56,186 nucleotides of DNA from Actinomycetes bacterium (GTDB taxonomy: Bacteria; Actinomycetota; Actinomycetes; Actinomycetales; Dermatophilaceae): positions 1-56,186 of the forward strand of contig JAEZWF010000041.1 of the NCBI GenBank assembly GCA_023420415.1, given 5' to 3'. Below are positions 7,519 through 15,759 of this stretch, in pieces (the first letter of the stretch is position 1; each line of letters opens with the position of its first letter). Under the pieces are notes generated by a model, which did no database searches, had not been told where the DNA came from, and saw nothing but the letters and a program-made list of their open reading frames with translations. A program made the translations under genes and the position numbers.

Positions 7519-10500
7519 GTGGCGAAGGCACCCGCGCGGCAGATCGGGCACGGCGTGAGTTCTTCTGAGTGGTTCGGTCCCGGCGAGCGCCCGGGCGAGG
7601 GCGGCCGACCGGGGCGGCCCGCGCAGCCCGGTGGCTCCGGAGGTTCGGGTGGGCGGCGTCCGCCGAACCTGTCCTTCGGGCGTCGCCGCGGACCGCTGGC
7701 GCCCACCATCGCGATCCTCATCGTGCTGGGTTTCCTCGTCACGATCTTCGCCTCGCTGTGGACCGAGATCCTGTGGTTCGGGTCGGTCGGCTACACCGAC
7801 GTCTTCACCAAGCAGCTGTGGACCAAGGTGCTGCTGTTCGTGGTGGGCTTCGTCATCACCGCTGCGCTGGTGGCCTCCAGCCTCGTGATCGCCTGGCGCA
7901 GCCGGCCGATCTACGCCCCGGTCACCCCGCAGCAGCAGAACCTCGACCAGTACCGCGAGGCGATCGAGCCCTTGCGCAAGGTCGCCATGGTCGCCATCCC
8001 CGGCATCCTCGGGCTGCTCGCGGGTGCCGGCGCCGCCGGTCAGTGGAAGACGTTCCTGCTGTGGCGCAACGGGGGATCCTTCGGCGCGACGGACCCGCAG
8101 TTCAAGATGGACATCTCGTTCTTCGTGTTCACGCTGCCGTGGATCCGCTTCGTGCTCGGCTTCCTCACGATGGCACTCGTCATGGCGCTGGTCGCGGCTG
8201 CGTTCACCCACTACGTCTACGGCGGCCTGCAGATCCAGAACCGGGGCGAACGCACGACCCGCGCCGCACGCACCCACCTCGCGATCCTGGCCGCAGCCCT
8301 GGTCCTCGTCCGGGCGGCGACCTACTGGTTCGACCGCTACTCCCTTGCCACCCAAGCGAACTCGGGCCCGGTGGAGACAGGCATCAACTACACCGCGGCC
8401 AACGCCGTGCTGCCGACCAAGGTGATCCTGGCGGTCGCGGCGATCATGACCGCCGGGCTGTTCATCGCGGCCATCTGGACCCGGTCGTGGCGGCTGCCCG
8501 TCATCGGCCTCGGGCTGCTCGTCGTCACCTCGATCGTGGTGGGCAGCATCTACCCCGCGCTCGTGCAGCGCTTCCAGGTCAGGCCGTCGGAGAAGTCGCT
8601 CGAGCAGCCCTACCTGCAGCGCAACATCGACGCCACGCGCAAGGCGTACGCCATCGACAAGGTAGAGGTGCAGCCCTACACGGCGACGACGGAGGCGAGC
8701 CCCGGCCAGCTGCGCGACGACGCCGAGACCGTGCCCGGCATACGCCTCGTCGACCCCAACGTCGTGTCGCCGACGTTCAAGCAGCTGCAGTCGGTCCGTA
8801 ACTACTACGCCTTCCCCGACTCCCTCGACGTCGACCGCTACACCGTCGACGGCCAGACGCGCGACACCGTGGTGGCGGTGCGCGAGCTCGACCTCGCGGG
8901 TGTGCCCGAGCAGCAGCGCAACTGGCTCAACGACCACACCGTCTACACGCACGGCTTCGGCATGGTCGCGGCCTACGGCAACCAGCGCACCGCCGACGGT
9001 GAGCCGGTCTTCTACGCCCAGAACATCCCCCAGTCCGGCAAGCTGCCGAAGTTCGAGCCACGCATCTACTTCGGTGAGGAGTCGCCGCAGTACTCCATCG
9101 TCGGTGGCCCGTCGGGTGCGGCGCCGCGGGAGTTCGACTACCCGAGTGAGGGCGGCCAGGAGAACAACACCTACGCCGGCAGCGGCGGCGTCGACGTGGG
9201 CTCGTTCCCGCGCAAGGTGGCCTACGCGCTGAAGTACCGCGAGCTGAACTTCCTGCTCTCCAACGCGGTCAACGGTGACAGCAAGATCCTCGACCACCGC
9301 CAGCCGTTGGAGCGGGTCGAGCGGGTGGCGCCGTGGCTCACCACCGACGGCAACCCCTACCCGGCGGTCGTCGACGGTCGGGTGCAGTGGATCGTCGACG
9401 GCTACACGACGACGGCCGACTACCCCTACTCGAGCCTGACCGAGATCGACAACGCCACGTCCGACTCGGTGACGGCCCGGTCGAGCGCCGTGCGGGCCAT
9501 CGGCAGCGGCAAGGTCAACTACATCCGCAACTCGGTCAAGGCGACGGTGGACGCCTACGACGGCACCGTCAAGCTCTACGCCTGGGACGCGAACGACCCG
9601 CTGCTCAAGGCCTGGAACAAGGCCTTCGACGGCACCGTCCGCCCGATGAGCGAGATCGACGCCGACCTCATGTCGCACCTGCGCTACCCCGAGGACCTGT
9701 TCAAGGTGCAGCGCCAGCTGCTCACCCGGTTCCACGTGACCGACGCGGACTCGTTCTACGGCGGCCAGGACTTCTGGGAGGTGCCCGAGGACCCGTCCGC
9801 GGACAACCCGGTGGACCAGCCGCCCTACTACCTGACCCTCAAGCTGCCCGAGCAGGAGAGCGCCAAGTTCTCGCTGACGACGACGTTCAAGCCGCGTGGT
9901 GACCGCCAGGTGCTGACCGGCTTCCTGTCCGTCGACGCCGATGCGGGCAAGACGGCCGGCAAACCCGACGCCGACTACGGCACCATGCGGCTGCTCGCGC
10001 TGCCCAAGGACACCCAGGTGCGCGGCCCCGGCCAGGTCCAGAATGACATCAACTCCTCCAACCAGACCTCGCCTGCCTTCAGCCTGACGTTGAGCCAGTT
10101 CCTCAACAACGCTCGGCAGCAGGGCTCGAACGTGACCCTCGGCAACCTGCTGACCCTGCCGGTCGGTGGCGGACTGCTCTACGTGCAGCCGATCTACGTT
10201 GCGGCACAAGGGACTTCGGCGTTCCCGCTGTTGCGGGCGACCGTGGTCGCGTTCGGTGACAAGCTCGCCTGGTCGGACACCCTCGACGGGGCGCTCGACG
10301 GGCTCTTCGGCGGCAACTCCGGTGCCACTGCAGGGGATTCGGGCACTGGTGGTGGTGACGGTGGCTCGACGACACCGCCGACGACGCCCACCACGCCGAC
10401 CACCCCGACGCCCCCGAGCGGGGCGACGGACCCGGCGGCGCTCGCCAAGGCGCTCACCGACATCCAGTCGGCCTACGACGAGGGCCAGAAGGCGCTGCGC

Positions 10501-10644
10501 GACGGCGACTTCGCGGCATACGGCGCAGCCCAGAAGAAGCTGGACGACGCGATCAAGCGTGCGGTCGCGGCCTCGCCCAAGGGCGGCACCGCCACGGTGA
10601 AGCCGACTCCGACCCCGACCGGCACCGCGACGAGCACGCCCTGA
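7519..10644 (+). CDS. UPF0182 family large membrane protein
   Basis: About 1041 residues. A Gly/Pro-rich cytosolic start is followed by seven predicted membrane helices within the first about 340 residues, then a large extracytoplasmic domain (family signature blocks around DATRKAYAID, YRELNFLLSNAVNGDSKIL, GKVNYIRNSVKATVDAYDGTV). The C-terminus is a Pro/Thr/Gly linker, a short helical segment (ALAKALTDIQSAYDEGQKALRDGDFAAY) and a Thr/Pro tail. No function is established for the family. GTG 7519 is used; GTG 7555 is possible. Like its neighbours it carries ATA and GCA codons only where they make the GGCATAC motif. Confidence 0.9.
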   Translation: MAKAPARQIGHGVSSSEWFGPGERPGEGGRPGRPAQPGGSGGSGGRRPPNLSFGRRRGPLAPTIAILIVLGFLVTIFASLWTEILWFGSVGYTDVFTKQLWTKVLLFVVGFVITAALVASSLVIAWRSRPIYAPVTPQQQNLDQYREAIEPLRKVAMVAIPGILGLLAGAGAAGQWKTFLLWRNGGSFGATDPQFKMDISFFVFTLPWIRFVLGFLTMALVMALVAAAFTHYVYGGLQIQNRGERTTRAARTHLAILAAALVLVRAATYWFDRYSLATQANSGPVETGINYTAANAVLPTKVILAVAAIMTAGLFIAAIWTRSWRLPVIGLGLLVVTSIVVGSIYPALVQRFQVRPSEKSLEQPYLQRNIDATRKAYAIDKVEVQPYTATTEASPGQLRDDAETVPGIRLVDPNVVSPTFKQLQSVRNYYAFPDSLDVDRYTVDGQTRDTVVAVRELDLAGVPEQQRNWLNDHTVYTHGFGMVAAYGNQRTADGEPVFYAQNIPQSGKLPKFEPRIYFGEESPQYSIVGGPSGAAPREFDYPSEGGQENNTYAGSGGVDVGSFPRKVAYALKYRELNFLLSNAVNGDSKILDHRQPLERVERVAPWLTTDGNPYPAVVDGRVQWIVDGYTTTADYPYSSLTEIDNATSDSVTARSSAVRAIGSGKVNYIRNSVKATVDAYDGTVKLYAWDANDPLLKAWNKAFDGTVRPMSEIDADLMSHLRYPEDLFKVQRQLLTRFHVTDADSFYGGQDFWEVPEDPSADNPVDQPPYYLTLKLPEQESAKFSLTTTFKPRGDRQVLTGFLSVDADAGKTAGKPDADYGTMRLLALPKDTQVRGPGQVQNDINSSNQTSPAFSLTLSQFLNNARQQGSNVTLGNLLTLPVGGGLLYVQPIYVAAQGTSAFPLLRATVVAFGDKLAWSDTLDGALDGLFGGNSGATAGDSGTGGGDGGSTTPPTTPTTPTTPTPPSGATDPAALAKALTDIQSAYDEGQKALRDGDFAAYGAAQKKLDDAIKRAVAASPKGGTATVKPTPTPTGTATSTP

Positions 10645-10658
10645 CGGGCGCACGAGTC

Positions 10659-10672
10659 GGTATGCCGCGTGG
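10659..10672 (+). repeat. GGTATGCCGCGTGG motif copy
   Basis: Full 14-bp intergenic form of the window-wide motif, between UPF0182 and the tRNA promoter. Confidence 0.85.
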
Positions 10673-10677
10673 CCGAT

Positions 10678-10707
10678 TTGGTCGTGTCGGGGAACGTCAC
10701 GTAAAGT
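10678..10707 (+). promoter_or_regulatory. Promoter of initiator tRNA gene
   Basis: TTGGTC (10678-10683), 18-nt spacer, TAAAGT (10702-10707); the tRNA 5' end follows 13 nt later. A GGAAC-N16-GTT pattern overlaps but has the wrong spacing for SigR. Confidence 0.6.
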
Positions 10708-10719
10708 AGGGGTTACCGA

Positions 10720-10796
10720 CGCGGGGTGGAGCAGCTCGGTAGCTCGCCGGGCTCATAACCCGGAGGTCGCAGGTTCAAATCCTGCCCCCGCTACCA
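10720..10796 (+). tRNA. Initiator tRNA-fMet (CAT)
   Basis: 77 nt with encoded CCA. The anticodon CAT is at 10754-10756. Initiator marks: the first base C faces T at position 72, so the acceptor end is unpaired, and the anticodon stem holds three consecutive G:C pairs (GGG/CCC) next to the loop. The T arm is GGTTCAAATCC. It is closely similar to the mycobacterial initiator tRNA as I recall it. Confidence 0.97.
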
Positions 10797-10804
10797 ACGC
10801 GTCA

Positions 10805-10844
10805 ACGACGAAGGCCCGGACCACACGGTCCGGGCCTTCGTCGT
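10805..10844 (+). terminator. Strong hairpin after tRNA-fMet
   Basis: 18-bp perfect arms (ACGACGAAGGCCCGGACC and its complement) with loop ACAC, starting 8 nt after the tRNA. There is no T tract, as usual for high-GC actinobacteria. Confidence 0.8.
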
Positions 10845-10902
10845 GCACGACACCGGGTGTGGCGGGGGTCTTCGTGCGGCGCGGTCTGACACCCTTGAGC
10901 CC

Positions 10903-12039
10903 ATGTCAGCGGTCGGCCCACGGGGGAGCAGCGCCCGGGGCGGCACGCGCTCGCGGTCGGGCTCCGCGGCGGCATACCTGCGCGACCGCGCCGACGTGCG
11001 GCACGCGATCCGCGTGGCCCTGGGCCTGCTCGTGCCGGGCCTCGGCCTCATCGCCGCCGGCCGGCCCGAGCTCATGCTCTACGTCGTCTTCGGCTCGTTC
11101 ACCGGCATGTACGGGCGGCTCGAGCCGTGGAAGGACCGGCTGCGCCACCAGTTCCACGGCGCGGGCATGATCGTGACCGGTGTCGCGACGGGCGTGGCGC
11201 TGGCGCACAACCGAGCGTCGGCGGCCACGGTCGTCATCTGCGTCACGGCCTTCGCCACCATCGCCTCCGTCGTCACCGACTGGCTGCGGCTGCGACCGGG
11301 CGGGCCGTTCTTCGGCATCTTCGCGCTCGGCGCCACGGCCACGGTCGGCGCAGACCTCGTGTCGTGGTGGCATGCCGTGGCCCTGTGTGCGGGCACGGCC
11401 GCGTTCGCCATGCTGCTCGGCGTCGTCGTGTCCGTCACCCGCGGCGGCGCCCGCGCGGGGAGCGCGCGAGCCTTGGCCGGTCACGCGCGGACGCGCGTGA
11501 CGACGTGGCCGGGCTCGTGGCGCCGCGGACTGCCGTCGGGGTCGGCCACGCACGCCTTCCGGTATGCCGTGGCCACAGCGGGTGCGGGCCTCGCCGGGTT
11601 GCTCCTGGGCGTCGACCACGCCAACTGGGCGATGGCGTCGGCCGCGGTGCCCCTCGCGGTCGTCGTCGGTGGTGAACGGCTCGACCTGAGGGCGGTGCTG
11701 CACCGCGCCCTGCACCGGTTGACCGGCACCGCGGTCGGGTTGGTGGTGACCGCGCTGCTGCTGTGGCCACGGCCCAGCGCGACGGTGCTGGCGGTCGCCG
11801 TGATGGTGCTGCTGTTTCCCACCGAGCTGTTCATGAGCCGGCACTACGGGGTGGCCCTGGGCTTCTTCACCCCGGTCATCATGATCATGACCGACCTGGC
11901 CGAACCCACAGCGCCGTTGACGATGATCGTCGCGCGTGGCGTCGACACGGTGATCGGCGTGGCCGCGGGTGTGGCGTCGGCGGCGTTGATCCCGGGCCGC
12001 GTCAAAGGGCAGGCGCAGGCCGGCCCCGGACCGCGCTGA
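10903..12039 (+). CDS. FUSC family membrane protein
   Basis: 378 residues with two sets of hydrophobic helices (residues about 30-175 and 225-370) flanking a basic linker, the duplicated layout of FUSC/aromatic-acid-exporter-like proteins. The second half carries LLLGVDHANWAMASAAVPL and GERLDLRAVLHRALHRLTGTAVG, close to the FUSC signature (short helix-R-x-x-GT). It may export small organic anions; the substrate is unknown. The ATG at 10903 has CACCCT 7 nt upstream, a weaker version of the leaderless -10. The stop codon lies in the loop of a large hairpin. Confidence 0.75.
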   Translation: MSAVGPRGSSARGGTRSRSGSAAAYLRDRADVRHAIRVALGLLVPGLGLIAAGRPELMLYVVFGSFTGMYGRLEPWKDRLRHQFHGAGMIVTGVATGVALAHNRASAATVVICVTAFATIASVVTDWLRLRPGGPFFGIFALGATATVGADLVSWWHAVALCAGTAAFAMLLGVVVSVTRGGARAGSARALAGHARTRVTTWPGSWRRGLPSGSATHAFRYAVATAGAGLAGLLLGVDHANWAMASAAVPLAVVVGGERLDLRAVLHRALHRLTGTAVGLVVTALLLWPRPSATVLAVAVMVLLFPTELFMSRHYGVALGFFTPVIMIMTDLAEPTAPLTMIVARGVDTVIGVAAGVASAALIPGRVKGQAQAGPGPR

Positions 12040-12058
12040 GTGCGCGACCCGGGGCCGG
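12020..12058. terminator. Bidirectional hairpin overlapping the FUSC stop codon
   Basis: Stem CCGGCCCCGG / CCGGGGCCGG (12020-12029, 12049-12058) with inner stem CGCGC / GCGCG and loop TGAGT; the TGA stop is the loop. It separates the FUSC gene from the convergent small transporter subunit gene. Confidence 0.8.
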
Positions 12059-12079
12059 GACTGATGGGTCCGGCTGTTG

Positions 12080-12211
12080 CTACTGGGTGAAGAGCTTCAG
12101 CGCGGACTTCAGGGTGTTGAAGAGCCCGTAGGCCAACGGAATCACCGGCACCAGCCAGGCGAGGACGATGCGTGCCGCCGGCGTGGTCGTCGTGGTGGTG
12201 GTGTCGCTCAT
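12080..12211 (-). CDS. OFA-type MFS transporter small subunit
   Basis: 43 residues: MSD, a run of seven Thr, then one hydrophobic helix (RIVLAWLVPVIPLAYGLFNTL) and a basic amphipathic end. It matches the very short proteins found beside oxalate/formate-type MFS carriers and annotated as MFS transporter small subunits. It lies 25 nt downstream of the MFS gene on the same strand and is probably co-translated and membrane-associated with it. Confidence 0.75.
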   Translation of the reverse strand: MSDTTTTTTTPAARIVLAWLVPVIPLAYGLFNTLKSALKLFTQ

Positions 12212-12236
12212 GGGTTCGTCCTTTGCCGTCTCGAGG

Positions 12237-13661
12237 TCACTTGGCCGGGACCGTGTCGGGGTCGGCCGGCTTGTCGTCGTCGATGAAGTGGTGCTCGACC
12301 TTCTCGTGGAACTTCGAGTCGACGGGGCGGATCAGCAGGTTGGCGATGAAGCCGATGGCCAGGACGCCGACCATGATGAACAGCGCCGGTCGGTAGTCAC
12401 CGGCCACGAGCTTGCCGGGCTCGCCGCGAGAGTCGAGCACCCGGTTGATGATGAGCGGGCCGGCCACACCGGCGGCCGACCACGCCGTCAGCAGCCGGCC
12501 GTGGATCGCGCCCACCTGGTAGGTGCCGAACAGGTCACGCAGGTAGGCCGGCACGGTCGAGAAGCCGCCGCCGTAGAAGGAGATGATCACCGAGCACAGG
12601 AGGACGAACACCGCGGTGTGAGTCGCCCCGAGCAGCGCGAGCAGCACGTAGCAGACCATGCCGACGCCGAGGTACATGATGTAGTTGTTCTTGCGGCCCA
12701 GGTAGTCCGAGGTCGTCGACCAGACGAACCGGCCGGCCATGTTGAACAGCGACAGCACCCCGACGAAGCCGGCCGCGGCCGCCTTTGAGACCTCCGAGGT
12801 GCCGCCCTCGCGGAAGAAGTCCTGGATCATCGGCGCGGCCTGCTCGAGGATGCCGATGCCGGCGGTGACGTTGCAGAACAGCACGACCCACAGCAGGTAG
12901 AACTGCGGGGTCCGGATGGCGTTGTTGGCCGAGACGTTGTCCGTCGTGACCATGGCCTTCTGCTTGACCGTGGAGGGGTCGAAGCCGTCGGGCTTCCAGC
13001 CGTCGGCGGGGACGCGGATCGTGAAGACGCCGAACATCATGACGATGAAGTAGACGATCGCCAGGGTGACGAAGAGCTTTGCGACCGCGCTGCCCGGAAC
13101 CGTGCTGGTCGCGAGCGCGGCCTTGTCGAGGCCGGAGTAGCGGGCGAGCAGCTCGCTGGACAGGGGAGACGCGACCAGTGCGCCACCACCGAATCCCATG
13201 ATGGCCATGCCGGTGGCGAGACCGGGACGGTCCGGGAACCACTTGATCAGCGTCGACACCGGCGAGATGTAGCCGATGCCGAGCCCGATGCCGCCGATGA
13301 CGCCGTAGCCGAGGTAGACCAGCCAGAGCTGCTTGGTCGTGATGCCGAGGGACGCGACGAGGAAGCCGGTCGCCCAGCAGCAGGCCGCCGTGAACATGGC
13401 GCGTCGCGGCCCACCGGTGTCGACCCACGTCCCGAAGACCGCGGCCGACACCCCGAGCATGACGATGGCGATCGAGAAGATGACGCCGATCGCGGTCAGG
13501 CTCGTGTTGAAGTGCTCGACGAGCGCCGACTTGTACACGCTGGTGGCGTACGCCTGGCCGATGCAGATGTGCACGGCGAGGGCCGCGGGCGGGATGAGCC
13601 AGCGGCTGTAGCCGGGCGGCGCCACGGTGTGTTTGCGGTCGAGGAACGAGAGTGCAGCCAT
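12237..13661 (-). CDS. OFA (oxalate/formate antiporter) family MFS transporter
   Basis: 474 residues with 12 predicted membrane helices. Early marks: HICIGQAYATSVYKSALVEHFN; GGIGLGIGYISPVSTLIKWFPDRPGLATGMAIMGFGGGALV is the conserved loop and helix of the OFA family. It likely exchanges small carboxylates (formate, oxalate or other). In many actinobacteria the gene lies near formate dehydrogenase genes; none is in this window. The ATG at 13661 follows AAGGAGG. The disrupted LysR gene upstream on the same strand may have been its regulator. Confidence 0.85.
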   Translation of the reverse strand: MAALSFLDRKHTVAPPGYSRWLIPPAALAVHICIGQAYATSVYKSALVEHFNTSLTAIGVIFSIAIVMLGVSAAVFGTWVDTGGPRRAMFTAACCWATGFLVASLGITTKQLWLVYLGYGVIGGIGLGIGYISPVSTLIKWFPDRPGLATGMAIMGFGGGALVASPLSSELLARYSGLDKAALATSTVPGSAVAKLFVTLAIVYFIVMMFGVFTIRVPADGWKPDGFDPSTVKQKAMVTTDNVSANNAIRTPQFYLLWVVLFCNVTAGIGILEQAAPMIQDFFREGGTSEVSKAAAAGFVGVLSLFNMAGRFVWSTTSDYLGRKNNYIMYLGVGMVCYVLLALLGATHTAVFVLLCSVIISFYGGGFSTVPAYLRDLFGTYQVGAIHGRLLTAWSAAGVAGPLIINRVLDSRGEPGKLVAGDYRPALFIMVGVLAIGFIANLLIRPVDSKFHEKVEHHFIDDDKPADPDTVPAK

Positions 13662-13897
13662 GCACGCCTCCTTGGGTGCGGTGTGGCGATGACGTCAGGA
13701 CGCGGGTGGCCCGGGGGCGAAATCGTGGGGTCTCACCCTTGCCTCGCAGCGCACCAGTCTAGGTGCCGGGCCGTCATCACACCTGTTGGTGACGATGGCG
13801 TGGAGGCGGCCTCGGCCTGTCCTGGACGGGCGTCCGGTCGGCACGGGCTGCGTGCACCCTAGGGGCCACCGACCATAGCCATCCAAGTGCAACTCTC

Positions 13898-13909
13898 TAT
13901 CGGTCGATA
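13898..13909. promoter_or_regulatory. Palindrome TATCG-GT-CGATA upstream of the MFS gene
   Basis: 5-bp arms with a 2-bp spacer in the 279-bp gap (13662-13940) between the LysR remnant and the MFS start. It fits a LysR-type or other dimeric operator. No convincing -35/-10 pair is seen; the rest of the gap is featureless. Confidence 0.35.
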
Positions 13910-13940
13910 ACCACGGCTGATCATCCGCCACGCAGCCCGT

Positions 13941-14885
13941 CTACGTCCCGGCGGCCGCGAGCTCGGCCAGGAGCCGCCGCATCGAGGTGCTCAGCTGGCG
14001 GTCGAGATCGAGGCCTCGCGCCGTCTCGACCAGCGCGCTGGTGAGCAGTGACTCCCGGTTCCGGCCGGCCAGGACCAGGCCGACGTGGCGGGCACGCTGG
14101 GGACGCGGCAGCCTCAGCACCGTCGCGCCCGGCGGTGGGCCGAAGCTCTCGATCCACGAGAAGGGCGCGAATGCTCGACAGCTTCATGACGGCCAGGTGC
14201 GCGTACATCGCGGAGACGGTGTCGGTCTCGACGACCGGCGTCACGCTCAGCCCGTGGTCGGCGAAGTAGCCGTCGATGATCCGGCGGTTCTGCATCGACG
14301 GCACCAACAGGCACAGCGGCGCCTGCGCAGCCTCGGCCCAGGTGACCGACGCCTGCTCGGCGAAGGGGCCGTCGACGGGGGTGACGAACACGTACCGCTC
14401 CCGGTACAGCGGGATGACCCGCACCCGACCGAGCGGCTCGCCGTCGACATAGGTGAGGCCCACGTCGATGTCGAAGTCGTTCAGCTTGGCCACGATCTCG
14501 CGCGAGGTCAGCGACTCGATCGTGAACCGCACCAGCTCGTGCTCGTCACGCAGGGGCGTGGTCAGCTGGGCGGCGATCCCGAGCGCGGTGGGGACGCCCC
14601 GATCCGCAGCGTCCCCGTGAGGCCTGTGCGCATCGAGCTGAGCGTCTGCTGCAGCGCCTCCTGGTCGGTGACGACGCGCTGGGCCCACTGGAGCACCTCG
14701 AGGCCTTCGTCGGTGAAGCCCTCGAACCGCTGCCCCCGCCGCACGATCTGCACGCCGAGGTCGGACTCGAGCTTGCGGATGCCGGCCGACAGCGCCGGCT
14801 GGGAGACGTGGCAGGCCTCGGCGGCGCGCGCGAAGTGTCCCTCGCGTGACAGCGCCACGAGGTACTCGAGCTGGCGCACCATCAT
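13941..14885 (-). pseudogene. LysR-family regulator with two frameshifts
   Basis: The N-terminal HTH (QLEYLVALSREGHFARAAEACHVSQPALSAGIRKLE) is intact from ATG 14885 or 14882. Near 14596 the frame is lost after GTLRIGA: one base appears missing, and the next frame resumes with VPTALGIAAQLTTP and the substrate-binding domain. Near 14160 one base appears extra, after KLSSIRA, and the original frame resumes with SWIESFGPPPGATVLRLPRP down to the TAG at 13941. The two shifts (-1, +1) cancel. Because every segment still reads as well-conserved LysR protein, either these are sequencing errors or inactivation is very recent. Probable regulator of the OFA transporter. Confidence 0.75.
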
Positions 14886-14975
14886 GCGAGATGTTTATCG
14901 CACCTGCGTCCCGGGCGTTTGCGGCCTGCTCGTCGCGGGCATCTGGCGGGCAAGGTCGAGCTTCGAGGAGGAGTC

Positions 14976-15422
14976 GTGGCCACAGTTCGTCGCCGCTGCG
15001 CCGCATCCAGGGACGCGGTCTGGTCCGTGCTCGCCGACCCGTGGCTGTATCCAAGCTGGGTGGTCGGGGCGTCGCGGATCCGCACCGTCGAGGGCCGCTG
15101 GCCCGACGTCGACGCCGTCATTCACCACTCGGTGGGTGTCTGGCCGTTGCTGCTCAACGACACGACGAGCGTGGTCGAGTCGGTGCCCGGCACCCGCCTC
15201 GGGCTGCGGGCCCGCGGCTGGCCCCTCGGGGAGGCCGACGTCGTGGTGGAGCTCGAGGACGACGCCGGCGGTTGCCTCGTCACGATGCGGGAGTGGGCGG
15301 TGCGGGGGCCGGGAACCCTCGTGCCCGCCCCGGTCTTCGAGCCGGTGGTGCACTGGCGCAACGTGGAGTCGCTGCGACGGCTGGCACTCATCGCGCAGGG
15401 ACGTGGGGCGGCCGAGGAGTGA
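14976..15422 (+). CDS. SRPBCC (START-like) family protein
   Basis: 148 residues. GTG 14976 behind GGAGGAG gives VATVRRRCAASRDAVWSVLADPWLYPSWVVGASRIRTVEG, the usual first strand-helix of polyketide-cyclase-like SRPBCC proteins, with the lipophilic cavity strands following. Probable small-molecule binding; ligand unknown. It starts 91 bp from the divergent LysR gene. Confidence 0.75.
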   Translation: MATVRRRCAASRDAVWSVLADPWLYPSWVVGASRIRTVEGRWPDVDAVIHHSVGVWPLLLNDTTSVVESVPGTRLGLRARGWPLGEADVVVELEDDAGGCLVTMREWAVRGPGTLVPAPVFEPVVHWRNVESLRRLALIAQGRGAAEE

Positions 15423-15432
15423 GCGCCTGCGC

Positions 15433-15657
15433 TCACTCCTCGAGTGACTCCTGGGCGCGTTCGAGGCTGTCGAGGCCGGTGGAGTAGTCGGACATCTCGG
15501 CCGACTCGGTGGGGTCGACGTCCTCGTCGTCGCCGCCCTGGACCGACGGGTCCGGCGGCGGGTTCTTCTCCAGCGCCTCCTGCTCGTGGGCGATGTCGGC
15601 CTTGCGCGCCTCGTCGGAGAGCACTGGCTCGCGTTCGTAGTTGGTGTCCGGGGTCAT
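15433..15657 (-). CDS. Small acidic hydrophilic protein
   Basis: 74 residues, rich in Glu/Asp with no hydrophobic core, probably intrinsically disordered (MTPDTNYEREPVLSDEARK start, SLERAQESLEE end). No family recognised. Support: ATG with a TAGCGT -10 7 nt upstream in the leaderless arrangement shared by neighbours, and no overlap with other genes. Confidence 0.6.
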   Translation of the reverse strand: MTPDTNYEREPVLSDEARKADIAHEQEALEKNPPPDPSVQGGDDEDVDPTESAEMSDYSTGLDSLERAQESLEE

Positions 15658-15664
15658 GTGTTCA

Positions 15665-15670
15665 ACGCTA
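15665..15670 (-). promoter_or_regulatory. -10 box TAGCGT (minus strand), leaderless small protein gene
   Basis: Reads TAGCGT-TGAACAC-ATG on the minus strand, a 7-nt gap. Confidence 0.5.
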
Positions 15671-15759
15671 GACCGCTCGTGTGCCGGTGGCAGGCCGAGC
15701 GTGGAGGGAGGGCGGGCGACTTTCTCCCGCGCTTCGGGTTTCGTTGACACGATGGGGGC

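Noticed and set aside
6952..10653. Antisense open frame of over 1,200 codons opposite UPF0182
   Set aside because: Shadow of third-position GC bias; Arg/Gly/Val-rich low-complexity translation with no family resemblance, while the plus-strand protein is clearly conserved.
10691..10714. GGAAC-N16-GTT before tRNA-fMet as a SigR promoter
   Set aside because: The spacer is two bases short; TTGGTC-N18-TAAAGT is a better promoter for a tRNA gene.
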